This document shows, piece after piece, positions 34,695 through 47,324 of a stretch of DNA of 64,000 bases (position 1 is the stretch's first letter; each line of letters begins with the position of its first letter). Made by a program: the position numbers and the translations under genes. The DNA comes from Drosophila persimilis (taxonomy: Eukaryota; Arthropoda; Insecta; Diptera; Drosophilidae): assembly GCF_003286085.1 (NCBI RefSeq), contig NW_020825324.1, forward strand, positions 2,170,001 to 2,234,000, read 5' to 3'. The notes below the pieces were generated by a model. The model was not told the origin of the DNA. It made no database searches and saw nothing but the letters and a program-made list of their open reading frames with translations.

Positions 34695-36012
34695 CATCGG
34701 CTTCTGGTTCTGGTTCTTCGTCACACTCACTCACATAAGTACATGCACAGACAAAGGCAGTTTGCTGCCAGTGGGTGGCTGCTGGTGACCGCAAAGTTAA
34801 TTGCAGTGTGTGTTGCAGCTCCCTTTTGTTGCTGCCGCTGCCGCTGCCGCTGCCGCCGCTGCTGCTGCTGCTGTTGCGGTCGCTTGCCCCGTTGCGGACA
34901 AATAACTTTGCTAATACTTTGACCAACCCGAAAGCCACTCGACAAACTTTTCTCCCACACGCAGACACAGACGCAGTCCCATGAGAGCCCCTCCCTCTCT
35001 CTCCCTCTCTCTCCCTGTCTCTCTGTGTCTTGATCGGGGACAACCTGGGACCTGGAACTAAACTCCAACTCTAAGCAGCTCCTCAACTTTTCCAAAGGCG
35101 AATTTTTGTCCGAAACTCAAACAAAAGTCAAGTACAATTTGTTCTCCATCACTGGACTAGACTTCATAGCTTCATGACTTCACTTTCCCATTAACTCGAT
35201 TAATCTATTCGTTGAATTTGGATAACCATAACAGAGGCTCACACGTCCTCCGCTTTGGTGAGGACCATCCACGCTCTCTCGGCTCGCAGAGAGACAAGCG
35301 CTGGAAAGAGATGGATGGAGGGCTGGCAAACGGCTGACAGACGGCTGGCAAGGTCCTCGACGGAGAGAACACGCTTATGCTCAGATAGATGGTCTGTGCC
35401 CAAGACCAAAGACTACAATCATGCACAAGCAATGTAGTCGCTTTGTTCCTAGAAGATTACCGGACAAAATGGAATCTGTTCCTAATGTTCCCATATCTTA
35501 GGCATTCATATTCGAACTTTTTTCATGGCAGACTTAAGAATTGAGTCCTTCCGACTCGCACCACCTTATCGATTCAGTCTGCTTTTCCCAAGGTAGTGTA
35601 TAAGCCCTCGATATAAGCCATTTTCTGGTGATCAATTGGCAAAGCCTTCTGTACATCTTTAAAGGCCTTTCACTCTTCCCTGAAGCGCTTGGAATAGTTG
35701 TTCCCTTTAAGCGATGATTCCAATTCAACTATCGGTAATAAAAAAGAGAGAATCTGCTCATTACAAAAAACCAGCACCAGACCGATATATCGTTTTGAAC
35801 TTTTTAATTTAATACAATTTATTTTTTACTAATACTTGCAATATTGTGTAACTTTCAAATCTTCGGTCATTTTTGACCTTTTTGTGGAAATGCCGCAGCC
35901 CTGCCTCCATCCAGTATTTGACGATGGGGGATCTCAAGTTTCAGTCAGTTTCCAGCTAGATTCCAGCGGTTTCTTCTTTCCGGCCCCAAACAGAATGGAC
36001 AGACTCCCCGAA

Positions 36013-36043
<31 letters not shown>
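36013..36043. repeat. 31-G homopolymer
   Basis: An uninterrupted run of 31 G residues lies about 180 bp before the initiator-like motifs at 36224-36261. It can form G-quadruplex or triplex DNA on the + strand. The exact length is uncertain in any assembly because such runs are error-prone. Confidence 0.9.
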
Positions 36044-36044
<1 letters not shown>

Positions 36045-36084
36045 CGCTCAGGTGAAACCAGTTCAAACTGCAATAGTCTCCAAA

Positions 36085-36270
36085 TGCAGTCGCAGTCGCC
36101 GTCGCCGTCGCAGTCGCTGCTGCAGTCGACTTTGCGCTTGACTGCGCTATTTTTCTAGCCGGCCGGCTCTGTGGCGCTGTCGCAGTCGCCGTCGCCGCTT
36201 CGGGCGATGGTTCGTTCGCCCGCTCATTCGGTTCGTCGGTTCGGCTCGGCTCGGCTCAGTCGCTTTGCCG
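36085..36270 (+). promoter_or_regulatory. Second promoter-like segment (GC-rich, Inr-like motifs)
   Basis: The segment has GC-rich CAGTCGC/CGTCGC repeats, a 12-bp palindrome AGCCGGCCGGCT (36157-36168), and initiator matches TCATTC (36224-36229) and TCAGTC (36256-36261). Sequence such as TTCGTTCG and GTTCGTCGGTTCGG is typical of Drosophila leaders. No well-placed DPE is found for either Inr. TATTTTT at about 36149 could serve a start near 36180. A weak donor, CACAG|GTATTT, follows at 36553/36554. It may be an alternative promoter of the + strand gene or belong to another gene. Confidence 0.25.
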
Positions 36271-38110
36271 CCATCCTTCGCTCTCCCTCTCTCTCGCTTT
36301 GCGACGTTTCGCATCGCTTAACAAACAACTGAGATGAGCTGGATCGGCAGAGAGGGCGAGAGTGGGAGGGAGAGGAGGGGAGTGCGGAGTGGGGTCAGCC
36401 AGCGAATGTCGTGGGAGGTGTGGGGGGGCTGCCGGTAATAACATCATAGGTCAGCCGGTCGACAGTCGTTTTGTCGTTGTCTCTCCTCCACCTCCTCCTT
36501 CACCGATGATCACTTGTCCCATTTGCTGCTGTCTCGCTTCCTCTCGCTCACAGGTATTTTCTCTCTTTGTTGTTGCTGTTTCCATAAACAATATTTTTGC
36601 TCGTCTCTTTTGCCGTTGCTGCTGCTGTTGTTGTTGTTTTTTCTTTTTATTGCGGCTTTGTGTGTCGCTGTTTCTGTTATTCCGTTTTAGTTTATTTCCC
36701 TCTCGTGCTGCAGCATTCGCACACATCACACAGAGCATTCGGTGCCAGGCACCGGCGATCACCGTTTCAAGCCAGTGCCAGCAAGCAGTGCATGTGCACT
36801 GCACCCTCGTGAGACAGTGTGTGTGTGTGTGAGCGGGAGGGGGAGACTGATTCGAGTGGAGTGTCCGCTCTGTTGAGGGGTGGGGGGGTGGTGTGTTGAG
36901 TATCTCCAAGCAGATTAACGCCAGACGGAGATCTGCTGATCAGCTGTTCCACAAAACACAGTGTGACCGTATACTGTGACCGTGCCATACTTTCGATTTA
37001 TTTTGAATAGAATTAATAGGTGAGGGTTGAGTTTTTTCTTCTTTATTTTTGGATAATTATTTGTTCGTGTTTCGTGTTTCGATGGGGCCATACTCGTGGC
37101 TTGTTTTGTTTGGCAGCTAATGGGATTTGCTCATTCATCTGCCAACATTATTTGTGCGGACTGTACACCTCGAAACCTCGGATGGCATAATCAAAACTCC
37201 CTGCCAAACGATCGCCTGTTGCCGTCCTCGAGCTTTAATTTATTAATCACTCACGACAATGCATTAATTGCAACAGTAGACACAAAACACGGAATTCCTG
37301 GAATTTATCAAAACGGAAACTTCACTGCAATTCGGCCGGCAGATTAGGTTACTCTTATTTATTGCTCTTTTGAGCGATTCGATTCGATTCGGAATTTGTC
37401 GAATACAAATGCAAATTCTTTATAAATATTGTTCGAGTGGAACCGCATGTCGCGCATCTAAATGGAAATTTTCCTTTATTACGAATATCACATTTTTCTT
37501 TGTTTCATTTCGGCGAACCACACCTGCAGTCGTTCGGTTGCTAAAATTAATTTCAATAAAATACACAGCTGGATCGATGGCATTTCAATTATAGAATCCA
37601 GAAACAAAATAAGAATGCAAAGAAAAGAAAAGCAAAGCAAACGAAAGCGTGTTTCTGTATTCCAGATACCATATACCATATACATACATATGTATTAACA
37701 TTTCGATTACAAACATAAACCGCTTAGCCATACAACAAATTGAAATAGAAGTATAGAAAATGAAACGTTTGTTTTGTTTTGTTTTTGTTTTTGTTTTTTT
37801 CTGTTGGCATCATTTTTTTTCATATTATTTTCATTATTTGTTGGCAATAATTCTTCTTTAATTGACAGGCAAATCAGTCTCGGGTAAAATCTCTCCCCGC
37901 ACGGGTATTTGGTATTTGTATGTATTTTTCAACCGAATGAATCAATTTGCAATTCCGTTTCAGCCGTCCCAGTCTCCCTTCCCAACTCGACTCCTCAGTG
38001 CCGTGCCCTAAGCCCAATGACAGATCACGTAAAACTTTGTAATAATAAATAATTGGAATGGAATTGGAATGCCTGGAATCGCATTACGATAGCCATCTCC
38101 CACCGCAGAA

Positions 38111-38148
38111 GCAACAAGCAACAAGCAACAAGCCACAAGCCACAAGCC
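38111..38148. repeat. (GCAACAA)n / (GCCACAA)n 7-bp repeat
   Basis: Five tandem 7-bp units, the last two with C in place of A. Confidence 0.9.
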
Positions 38149-38411
38149 TGTTTAATAAATAAATAAATAAGTTGAATCGTCAAGGATGGGGTTGGGCGGT
38201 GCACGATTTCATCGGGAATTGGGACAGCCTAAAGACGGATTCTGAAGGACCTCAAATAGGTGTTGTTGCAGCTTGTTGAATTATGGATTTAAAGCAGATT
38301 GTGGTTGCAAAATCAAAGGCGCTTTCACATGAGTTGACACTTGTTTGGGCTGCAATTCGATTGCTGTTTGATTTTGGAGTCTGAATAGTCTCTACCATAT
38401 TATTGCTAATA

Positions 38412-39007
38412 GTAGAATGGAGTAACGAGTAAGGAGTAAGGAGTGAAGAGTAAGGTGTAAAGGAGCATCGAGTGCGGAGTAACTAGTATGAAGTAACGGA
38501 GTAACGTCTATGGACTAAAGAGTATTGAATACGAAGTAACGACTAAAAAGTAACAAGTACGGAGTAACTTGCAAGGAGTAACGAGTAAGGAGTAACGAGT
38601 GTGAAATAAGCAAGGAGTAACGGGGTAACTAGTATGAAGTAACGAGTACAGACTAATCTTAATGGAGTAGCGAGTATGGAGTAAGGAATAACGATTGGGG
38701 TGTATCGAGTACGCAGTAACGAGTACAAAATTACAAGTACGGAGTAACTAGTATGAAGTAGCGAGTAAGTAGTAATGAGTTTGGAGTAACGACTAACACG
38801 TAACAGCTACGGAGTAACAGGTAAGGAGTAAAGAGAACGGAGTAACGAATACAGAGCATTGAGTATGGAGTAACGAGTAGCGAGTACAAGGCCACGTGTG
38901 CAGAGTGCTAAGTAAGGAGTAGCGAGTAAGAAGTAAAGAGTAAAGAGTAGCGAGTAAGAAGTAAATAGTGCAGAGTAGCGAGTAAGAAGTAACGAGTAAC
39001 GAGTAAC
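38412..39007. repeat. Large degenerate GAGTAACGAGTA array
   Basis: About 600 bp made almost entirely of imperfect 10-12-bp units such as GGAGTAACGAGTA, GAAGTAACGAGTA and CGAGTAAGGAGTA. Most units keep GAGTA or AAGTA at roughly helical spacing. It has no fixed long period and no open frame. The same vocabulary occurs reversed at 58007-58300 and in small clusters at 22924-23012, 49550-49580 and 52566-52632. Confidence 0.9.
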
Positions 39008-39394
39008 TAAACCTTTGGTACTACAATGTACTCAATTACTAAAAAAACAGCTTATACATATAGTAAGCACTTATATTGTATTTAGTTTCACAACTAAATA
39101 TTACCACGCTTAAATAGTTTAAATAGTTCAAATGTGTGTCCTACTGTACATGACTTTAACAACATAACTTCAAACGTGGCTTTCAAATTGAGCTTGAAAC
39201 ATTTGTAGCTGAAATTTAAACAAAAATTGTTGATAAATTTTGAAAACTTTATTTTCCCCACCCCCCCACCAACCACGGGGCAGTGTCTGGGGGGTCTGAA
39301 GGGGGTTCTGTGTGGATTAGAAGGGCTGGCGGTACAGTCTATCCCACACGTACGAGTTTATTCGAATAATATGGAAACGCATACCTCTACCTGG

Positions 39395-39400
<6 letters not shown>

Positions 39401-39426
<26 letters not shown>
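39401..39426. repeat. (AC)n microsatellite
   Basis: About 13 AC units; a TG-rich variant follows at 39501-39526. Confidence 0.95.
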
Positions 39427-39430
<4 letters not shown>

Positions 39431-39616
39431 GTGTGGTACTATGCATCTGTCGCATATTTTATGCATTCTAACTGTGCTTTCTAATGCCTGTCCCTGTCCG
39501 CGTGTGTGTGTGGGTGTGTGGGTGTGCCGGCTGGTAAAGTTAATTGTTTTTGAATAATTAATTACACACAGCGCGGCAACCGAAACAACAACAACAACAA
39601 TGCAAATTTATGTAAC

Positions 39617-39722
39617 CGACAGCGACAGCGACAGGGACAGGGACAGGGACAGGAACAGCGATGATGATGATGATGATGACAATGACAATGACGATAACGA
39701 TGACGATAACAATGATGATGAA
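39617..39722. repeat. Compound (GACAGC)(GGGACA)(GAT)n repeat
   Basis: Hexamer CGACAG/GGACAG units pass into GAT and GACAAT/GACGATAAC trinucleotide-type repeats. The total is about 105 bp, with several unit changes. Confidence 0.9.
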
Positions 39723-42252
39723 GCGTAGCGGCCGGACGGCCCAAACAATAGGGAACGGAAAGGAGAGGCAGCGATTGTCAATAATGAGATTTTGATGGGA
39801 CTTTCGAAATGAACGATTCTAGCCGATAAAAACAAGCCGAGATCTCTGATAAATTTGTGCTACATAATGTCGGGATTCTCACTGCAGGAGGGGATACCTT
39901 TCACAGCCTTTGAGGCTGATCATTGTACTCGTTGCCATACCAACGAGTAGCCTTTAAAACTTTCTGTCGCTTTCCGTTTAATTTAGAGCCGCACAATTGA
40001 GCCCGCGGCCAGGGAGAGGGACAGGGACAGGGCCTGGGCCAAGACCTGTCATTCTTTATTCCGCCGTATCCCCAAACAATATTAAGTTCTTAAATATTCC
40101 CTTTCATGTATGGGCTGTTTTTGTATTATTTTTATTTTAATTTTTATTTCTGTTTTTGTTTATTGCCTCCCTCCGACGGGAACACTGAGCAAATAGTTTG
40201 CCAAAAGCCCTTGGGAGCTGGAGGGGATTAAATCGATTTTTTTCCCCTGATTGCGCCCACACTTTTCACTCACTTCTTTCACTCTTTCACTCGTTCGTTT
40301 CGTTTCGTTTCGTTTCGTTGCTGTTGCTGTCGCCGTGGCTGTTGTTTATTATTATTTTTTAATCAACTATTAAATTGGGACGGAATGAATTTAATTTGCC
40401 GAAAACTGCGCAGTAAATCAATTTTTTCGGTAGACATTTCCTCTTCCTGCATTATGGACGAGCCCCAACCGCCTAATGAAAAGTTCTTTATGCGCACAAA
40501 TTGAACAGAAATCGAATGGATGTTCCGTCCGACTTAATTAGCGGCAGCTGCCGGTCTGGGGCACCTGTGGATCGGATCGGATCGGATCGTATCGGATGCG
40601 TGGGTGTATCAATCAAATTATCTTTCAGTTTATTCAGTAAGCAATTTATGGAAAGCTTGAACAAATACATTTCCGTGGCTCCGTGGCTCCGTGCCTCCGT
40701 GCCTCCGAGCACAGTGCGTTTGATGGCTGTAGGGCTATCGATGGCACGCGTCGATTAATCGATCCTCTGCGATACCGTAAACAGGGCCTGTCAAGGCCTC
40801 GCGCATTCGAAACGCACTGTTCTGCCAAACAGCAGCAAAATTAATTGAATGGCACAATTTTCTGCATGAAAAGTGTAAAAAACTTCACTCCACACAGGCT
40901 TCAACACGTGTGTGTACATCCCGCCTCCAGAGGGTGGGCTGGGAAAGGTGGGTAGGAAAAACCATTTAGGTCGTGATTTTTTATGATTACTTTTTTTTTT
41001 CAACTCCGGAGAGGACGCTTTTCCGGACGCTGTCTTTTTGGATTGCATAAACGAATTTGCATCACCGATGCGATGAAATAAATGCAAGAATATATATATA
41101 CATATATATATAACGTTATTTTTGCACTCCGCCCCGGCAGCAGGCTACTGTCTACTGTACCCCGTAATGCTCTTAATGGCACAAAAACGAAAAGAAAATA
41201 GTTAGTTGAACACAATTTAAATTTGCATACGAGTCGAATGGGAAGGAGTGGGCCACCAGCCGCAGTCGGGGTCACCAAAGAGGTGGCTTCGACGGAGGCT
41301 TGCGAAATAATGGCTCACCGGCCTGAGCGATTGACGATTGACACTCAAGGATACATGAGGGGCAGCACGACTATACCCATGGCCCTTTAAGAACTGCCTC
41401 CTTCAGTGAGATTCGAGTCAATGAAAACCGAGTGCAAGGTTTAGTTTGAAGTCTCTGAAATAAGTCCAAACCGAATACGGATTTCGTGGGCTTTTGGCTT
41501 CTTTTATTTGTCGCAAAACATTCTGTGAACTCAGTTTTTTGTTCAGTGTAAAGCAAGTCCACGTGCACGCAGGCAGAAGGCGATGCAAAAAGCCAATCAA
41601 TTATTTTCTTTAACAGAAAACCAAATACAGAGTGAGCGAGAAATAAAAACCGAAATTTTTGGACCTGTTTCGCTCAATCCGTTTCAATGGGTTCCTGTTC
41701 CGGCAAGGCTCTAATAGAAACCATTACAGAAGTGTATTTCGCGCTTTTCCACTGTAATTCTCTGGGGTTTTGCACGGTCACGATAGTCCATAGCTTCACA
41801 TGGATAGCTTTTGCCCATTAAGTTCTCCATTTGTCCAGGGAGAGCATTCCCATTTCGACGTTTATCCCATATATTTCCGTGATTTTTTCGCCCGGCGATA
41901 TCCTTGGGTTTTTGTTTTTATTTTCGAGTTCAGTTGAATGGAAATAATGTTCAAAAATTCGGAAAAGGACTCGAAACTGCATTATTGAATTAGTGCTGTT
42001 GCTGCTGGTGCATGCAGCACGGGAGTTGCTTGATTAACTCTTGTATAATGCAGGCGGGCCAACAGGTGGTGCGGGGGTTGGGGAGGGGGAGGAGGGGACC
42101 AAAGGATGGGGGTCGGTGCAAGTGCAAGCCTGCTGCAATGTTTTTATGTGTCACAGTCACAAATGCCATCGGGGAGCGGGGCAGCGAGGGAGCGGGGAGC
42201 TAGGGAGACGGACAGAGAAGTCAATGACCATAAAAGTCAACACTCACTCGAC

Positions 42253-42275
42253 ACACACACACACACACACACACA
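42253..42275. repeat. (AC)n microsatellite
   Basis: About 11 AC units. Confidence 0.95.
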
Positions 42276-42467
42276 AGCAGCGGAATGGCGAGGGGCTGGG
42301 GGTGCGGAATGAGTGGCGACATCTAGCGGCGGCATTTTCGCCTTCCGGCAAAACCTGAAAAAAGAAAATAAATCCGCAAAGCGATGGGGAAAAACCTGCA
42401 GTTGAGCAGGTCCACCCAGCCGGTGGATGCTCTTTCTGAAACTTACGGCTAATATTTACCCTTTAAT

Positions 42468-43020
42468 TGAAATGCAGTTAATTTTTTTTATTTTTATTAT
42501 TTTTAATTTTTAATTACATCGAATCTAAATACAACTTTTTTGGAAAAGCTTACATTTTTCTTATAATTGTAATTTAACATCGTTTTCAGTTTTTATTACT
42601 TATTACTTTTTTAAATTTAGTTTATTTTATTTGTTTTTTTGAAAATTTTATTTTAAATATTTTTGTTTTTTTATAATTGCAATATAAATAGTTTTAAGTT
42701 GTATTAATTTTTCTCATTTATTTTATTTATAAATTTTTTATTTTGCTTCCTCTTGTTTTATATTGATTGTGAAATTCTATTTTAAATAGTTTTAATTGCA
42801 ATTATTTATTAATTTTTTTTATTTTTTTCCTTATCTTTTTTTTTATAAATTTTCTTTGTGAAATTCTAGATTAAATAATTTTTTCGTTTTTATAATTGCA
42901 ATTTAAATTATTTTAAGTTGTATTAATTTTTATTATTTATTTTATTTATTTATTTTATATTTTTGTTATTGTTTTAATACTTTTTTTTGTATAAAATTAT
43001 ATATTAAATAATTTTGGGAA
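42468..43020. repeat. A+T-rich island with internal duplications (spacing 219 and 89 bp)
   Basis: A segment of about 60 bp from TTATAATTGCAAT through TTTTAAGTTGTATTAATTTTT occurs at about 42670 and about 42889, spacing 219 bp. The word TTGTGAAATTCTA occurs at about 42767 and 42856, spacing 89 bp. There is no gene; it is an old tandem-duplicated A+T spacer. Confidence 0.8.
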
Positions 43021-43587
43021 AATTTTCCATCGCATTTTTTTTTCGTCTGTTCGGTACACCCCACCTTTCCCCCACCCCCCCCTCGTGGCAGGGTAGAAAA
43101 TACTGGTAGGAATGCAACTTTGAATTGCAAATTTCAAGTAGCTGCCGCGGCGAGTGTTTCCCCCCTTCCCCCGTGTCGCCGTGTCGCCGTGTCTCTGTGT
43201 GGCGGTGTGGCGGTGTGTGTGCGTGTGACATATTTAAAATGAATGCAGTTTAGTTTAGTTTAGTCGGAGCTGCTTACGATGCCCAATATTCAAGGCCCAG
43301 CACCTGGTCGGAAGATTATAGATTCTGTACAGGGCAAGAGCTTGGGGTTGCCTCCCCTCCTATCTCCCATTTCCCGCACTGATCGCCGTGTAACGGAAGG
43401 AGATGTGACGACGGCGACGGCAGAACCAGTTGGGGGCTCCGCTAAAGCTTGGCCAAAGCCGTAGCCATTTGGCTGATTTGGCCTTTGCTTCGCCTTCATT
43501 CATGGATGAGAGGTCTTTGTGGTATTTGAGCTTGTTGCTGGTTCCGGTTTGTCGACTGCCGCTGGCCAGAGGCTGGGGAGGGGCTCT

Positions 43588-43622
43588 CGACCGGCTCCCG
43601 ACCGGCTCCCGACCGGCTCCGA
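43588..43622. repeat. Tandem GACCGGCTCCC (11 bp)
   Basis: Three near-perfect 11-bp copies. Confidence 0.9.
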
Positions 43623-45655
43623 GGCTGCTGGAAAATGCCAAAGTCCAAAGACAAGTTCTGGATCTTTGGTGCCATGCAGGATGTTGAAACGATCTGGCGT
43701 CCGGGCGTCTTCTGTTGAGCCTTTGCCTTTAGCTTTGAAAAGAATACTGAATTCATCTGTCACTAGATATGGAAACACTTCCTGGCGTATCCCTTTGGCC
43801 TCGCTCTCCGTTTACCAAATTGTTTCACTCCCCTTTTTGTCGCACAACAAAAGTTTTTAATTACTTGCCAGGGACTTTGAGAGACTTTGGATTGAATCCT
43901 TTTCTGGTGCGCAGGACCCGGGGAAGGACTCCAGTGATTGATTACACAACGATGGCAGTCAAGGTGCGAGAACTGGCCGAGATATCATCTTCCAGGCCAG
44001 CTTCCGACACTTTTCCCCCCTCAACCGAGCTCCTGCCGAGCTTCTCCCTTAATCTCAAGTTCTGCCCAGTCCTCTGGTGTTCTGGCTCTTCATTGCCCAT
44101 CAGTGGACTTCCGTGGAGTCCCTGGAGCATCTTTAGTGTTTATAAATTAAATTGCCATCGCATTTCGCCCGTGGCAGGCACCTTTAACACCCTGGCAAAC
44201 AGCCCCCAGACCCTTCTCTCGCCATCGACCTTCCCTAACCTTTTATGACGGTCACTGCAGCTGGTCCAGTTACGTTCGATACCCATTGCGAGCGGTCAAG
44301 AGAGCGGCCAGGGTATATGCTATGGGCTTCGAATCTGTTTCCACTCACTCTCGAAGGCTCACTGCTCTCTCCATCCCCCTCTTTCAATGGCCAATGGGTG
44401 CGCTCTCCTCTCGATCCTCTCTCGTTACGAATGCACAGCAATGGGACAGGCCAGCTGTCTTTCGCAGCAAAATAAGACCCGAAAAGAGAGCGCCTTGCGG
44501 CAGCACTGGGACCACTTTGTATGATTCCATCACGGGACAGGCAGGGGACAGCAAAACGGACCAAAATACACTGAGAATAGTGCTAGGATCCCGCAGCATT
44601 CCCATTTGTACAGCCTGTCATTGTCTCTCTCTCCCCTCCAGATGCGATTATAGAGGGTATCCCGCAGTCGGAATAGTGCTCGCGCACCTTTTTTTTAACC
44701 CACCTCTGGCTGGGATTTGTATTTGTCTGAACGGAGGGAGGGAGGGAGCTCCCACTGCCGCTCTCCCACTGCCGCTTGCCGCCTGCCGCCTGCCGTTTGC
44801 CGCCCACTCATTAAGATTCCGTGCTGCACATTTCTGGGCAAAACCCGTCGACCCCGTCGACCCCCTCGCCCCTTTGACGCTGTTGCTGAAGTTGTTTTTC
44901 ACGAAGGAAAATGTCCACTCAAATGGCGTTTAGCGTGCAATTATGAGTTTCTCTTCTGCTCGTCTTTTTCTGGTTCATTTTTTCCATCTTTTTTCGCAAG
45001 AAGCAAACGGTTGGCGCCGGTGAAGGGGGGAGGGGGGGGAAGCTGTGGAGTTACTAAAAGAATTCCCCGGGCTTCGCATAAACAGATTAAGCCATTTTTT
45101 ATGGCACAAACAAAGTTTTACTGGCGCTTACTGCGGATTGCCATATGTATGCATTTTGCTCATCAGATCCTCGGACATTCGAATGGAAAGGGATTTGAAA
45201 TGAGTTGAAACGAGTGGCAGAATATTGGAGGTATGAATATGCCAAGGGAAAGACGGATGTGTGTATTTCCAAGTCTCATATTTAAAAAAAAACCTCCAAA
45301 CTTTTGTAGTATATGTATTTTAGATATTTTACGGTTTTATTGCCCTTTTTCGGGTACTTTATATTCTTTTTGATGTCTTTGCTACCCTGAGGAAAATTGA
45401 AGCCTGAAGTGAAAATTTCCCTTCAAAAATATACAACAAAAATGCACTAAAAACCCGTAATCAATTTCGAAGAATTTTCAATGTGGAAACTGAAGTAAAT
45501 TGGAGCTGACGGGAAATCGCACGGCGGCTGTGGCGGAGCGCATCTTCCGGTCGCGTAGCTTGTGAAATTTTTCTCACTGGTGCCGCAGAAGCATCCGAGA
45601 TTGTGTCTCATTTGCAAGTGAAACGGGAACGCAGCACCCTTAAGGGTCCTCCCCT

Positions 45656-45673
45656 CCCCCCCCCCCCCCCCTC
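45656..45673. repeat. Poly-C run (18)
   Basis: Homopolymer of about 18 C following CCCCT. Similar long C or G runs are at 36013-36043, 60038-60055, 60236-60254 and 61874-61887. Confidence 0.9.
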
Positions 45674-46483
45674 GCTAAGCAGCATGGAGGAAAGCATTTC
45701 AAAGGAAAGCACTGCCCCACCATCGCCCCCTCGTCCCGCACTTTAATTGCTGTCACAGTTTTCGTTTTCGTTTTCGTTTTTATTTAATTTTTTTTGTTGT
45801 GTTGTTTTTGTTTTTGTTTTTGTTTTGTGGGTGCTGTTCTGCTGTTTGCTTTTGTTTTACTTTTAACTTTAATTCACATTTAGGGGGTTTTGGGTGGCTC
45901 TGGCGGGGTTTGGGGGGGTTGGGTGGGGGGGCATTGAGGCGTAACAAAGCTGACTTAATGACTCCGACAGCCCACACCGAGAGGGGGGAGAAAAATGGCA
46001 AAACAGAAAATGGAAGAAAAAAACAAAAAATATAAAAAATGGCGCTGGGGGGTGGCTAGGGGGTGGCTAGGGGGTGGCATCAACAAAAGAAAGAAACAAA
46101 TTAAAAATGCTTTAAAAAAAAAATGGCAAAATAAAATGAAATTTAAGCTAGTTCCTTTCCTGAGGCCGAAGGATCCCAAAGACCCCTCTCGCTCTCTCGC
46201 TCTGACATTGATGGAGCTGACCATGCCCCTTTGACCTTTTCTGGGGGCTTCTGAATGTGACTTTCATTGACATTAGATAGGGATTTTTTTGTCTGGCCTA
46301 GAGGTGGGGAGGGGCAGCCCCCCCACCCCCTGCTTATTAATTTACGTCAATTAGCTCCGGCAGAAGCAGCGAACAAAATTTATTCATTTTACTTTTTCTC
46401 TGATCTAATCAAGCTGCAGGTTCCCCCCCCACTCCCCCACCCCCCCCCCCCTCTCTAATTGTTATTCAGTGTTTTGTCTAGAA

Positions 46484-46487
<4 letters not shown>

Positions 46488-46520
<33 letters not shown>
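46488..46520. repeat. (TG)n microsatellite
   Basis: About 16 TG units, ending in GTTGTGTGTTG. Confidence 0.95.
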
Positions 46521-47324
46521 GTGTGTTGGGGGATCATAAATCTTTGATTTGATTGAGGCCGCATTGAGCTGTCGATGCGATGAGGGTTTTGTTTAAGGCG
46601 GATTCAATTTATTTCCCCTATTCACAATTAAATTGCGTTTTCCCCCACCCACCCCTTGGCCCCCTTGGGCCCCCCGTTGGCTTAGTTAATAATTCATCAA
46701 AGGAGCTCCTCGGCTCGCTGACAGGCAGAAAGCTTCGAAAATGCCAGCATTTAAATCCTCTGGCCCTGGCGTCTTATTTGTTTGAATCAAATATTAAATT
46801 ATGACCTGTTTACCATTTCAAAAAAATATTTTCTTTGATTTAAATTTAAATTTAAATGAAAATGAAAATTAAACGTCAACTTTAAAATCAAGAAATGAAT
46901 AAAGCACCGTCCCCCGGCCCCCAAAAAAAATCCATTTCGTGTGCGGGAGGCGGCTCGAACTTTTTGGACTGCCAGCCACGTAGTTTTCGCATATTGTTTG
47001 GGGGCTACACGCCTATTAATTAGCCCAAAAGTTGAACTAACTAACTCTCACACACGCACACGCACACGCACACGCACACACTGCCGTCATCCCATTATAA
47101 AAGCGTCTAAAATATGGGCGTGCCATTCAGCTGCATTAAATGGCTGCCAATTTTCGGCTATTTAAACAGCAAAAATACACAAAAATATAAGAGAAAATAA
47201 AAATAACTAGAGAGGGGAGCGGAGAGAAGAGAGGAGAAGCGACGAGGAGGGAAGAGAAGAGGCAAGATCTCAAAACACCCAGTCGTGCGAATTTCCAAGG
47301 AGTCTTCAACCAGATAAAAAACAA

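Larger units (their letters stand above)
29738..36012. other. Non-coding stretch after the coding exon, presumed intron
   Basis: No coding exon is supportable. Contents: ATACC-type degenerate array (29886-30535), GCACTCGTCAG repeats (30733-30768), A+T island (31740-32150, including an A20 run near 31880), TTG arrays, AC array (33051-33084), GA array (33368-33396), and AGC and GCCAGT repeats (34600-34694). The 263-codon frame at 33947-34738 is made largely of TTG, AGC and CAGTGC repeats. It starts only at a TTG, and I reject it. Confidence 0.5.

Noticed and set aside
33947..34738. 263-codon + strand frame, longest in the window
   Set aside because: It opens at TTG, not ATG, and is carried by TTG, AGC and CAGTGC repeats. 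It has no domain, no supporting splice sites, and composition shifts at each repeat.
43270..45080. Cluster of overlapping open frames on both strands
   Set aside because: The GC-richer DNA lowers stop frequency in all frames. No frame has a start in good context joined to a donor, and no domain is visible.
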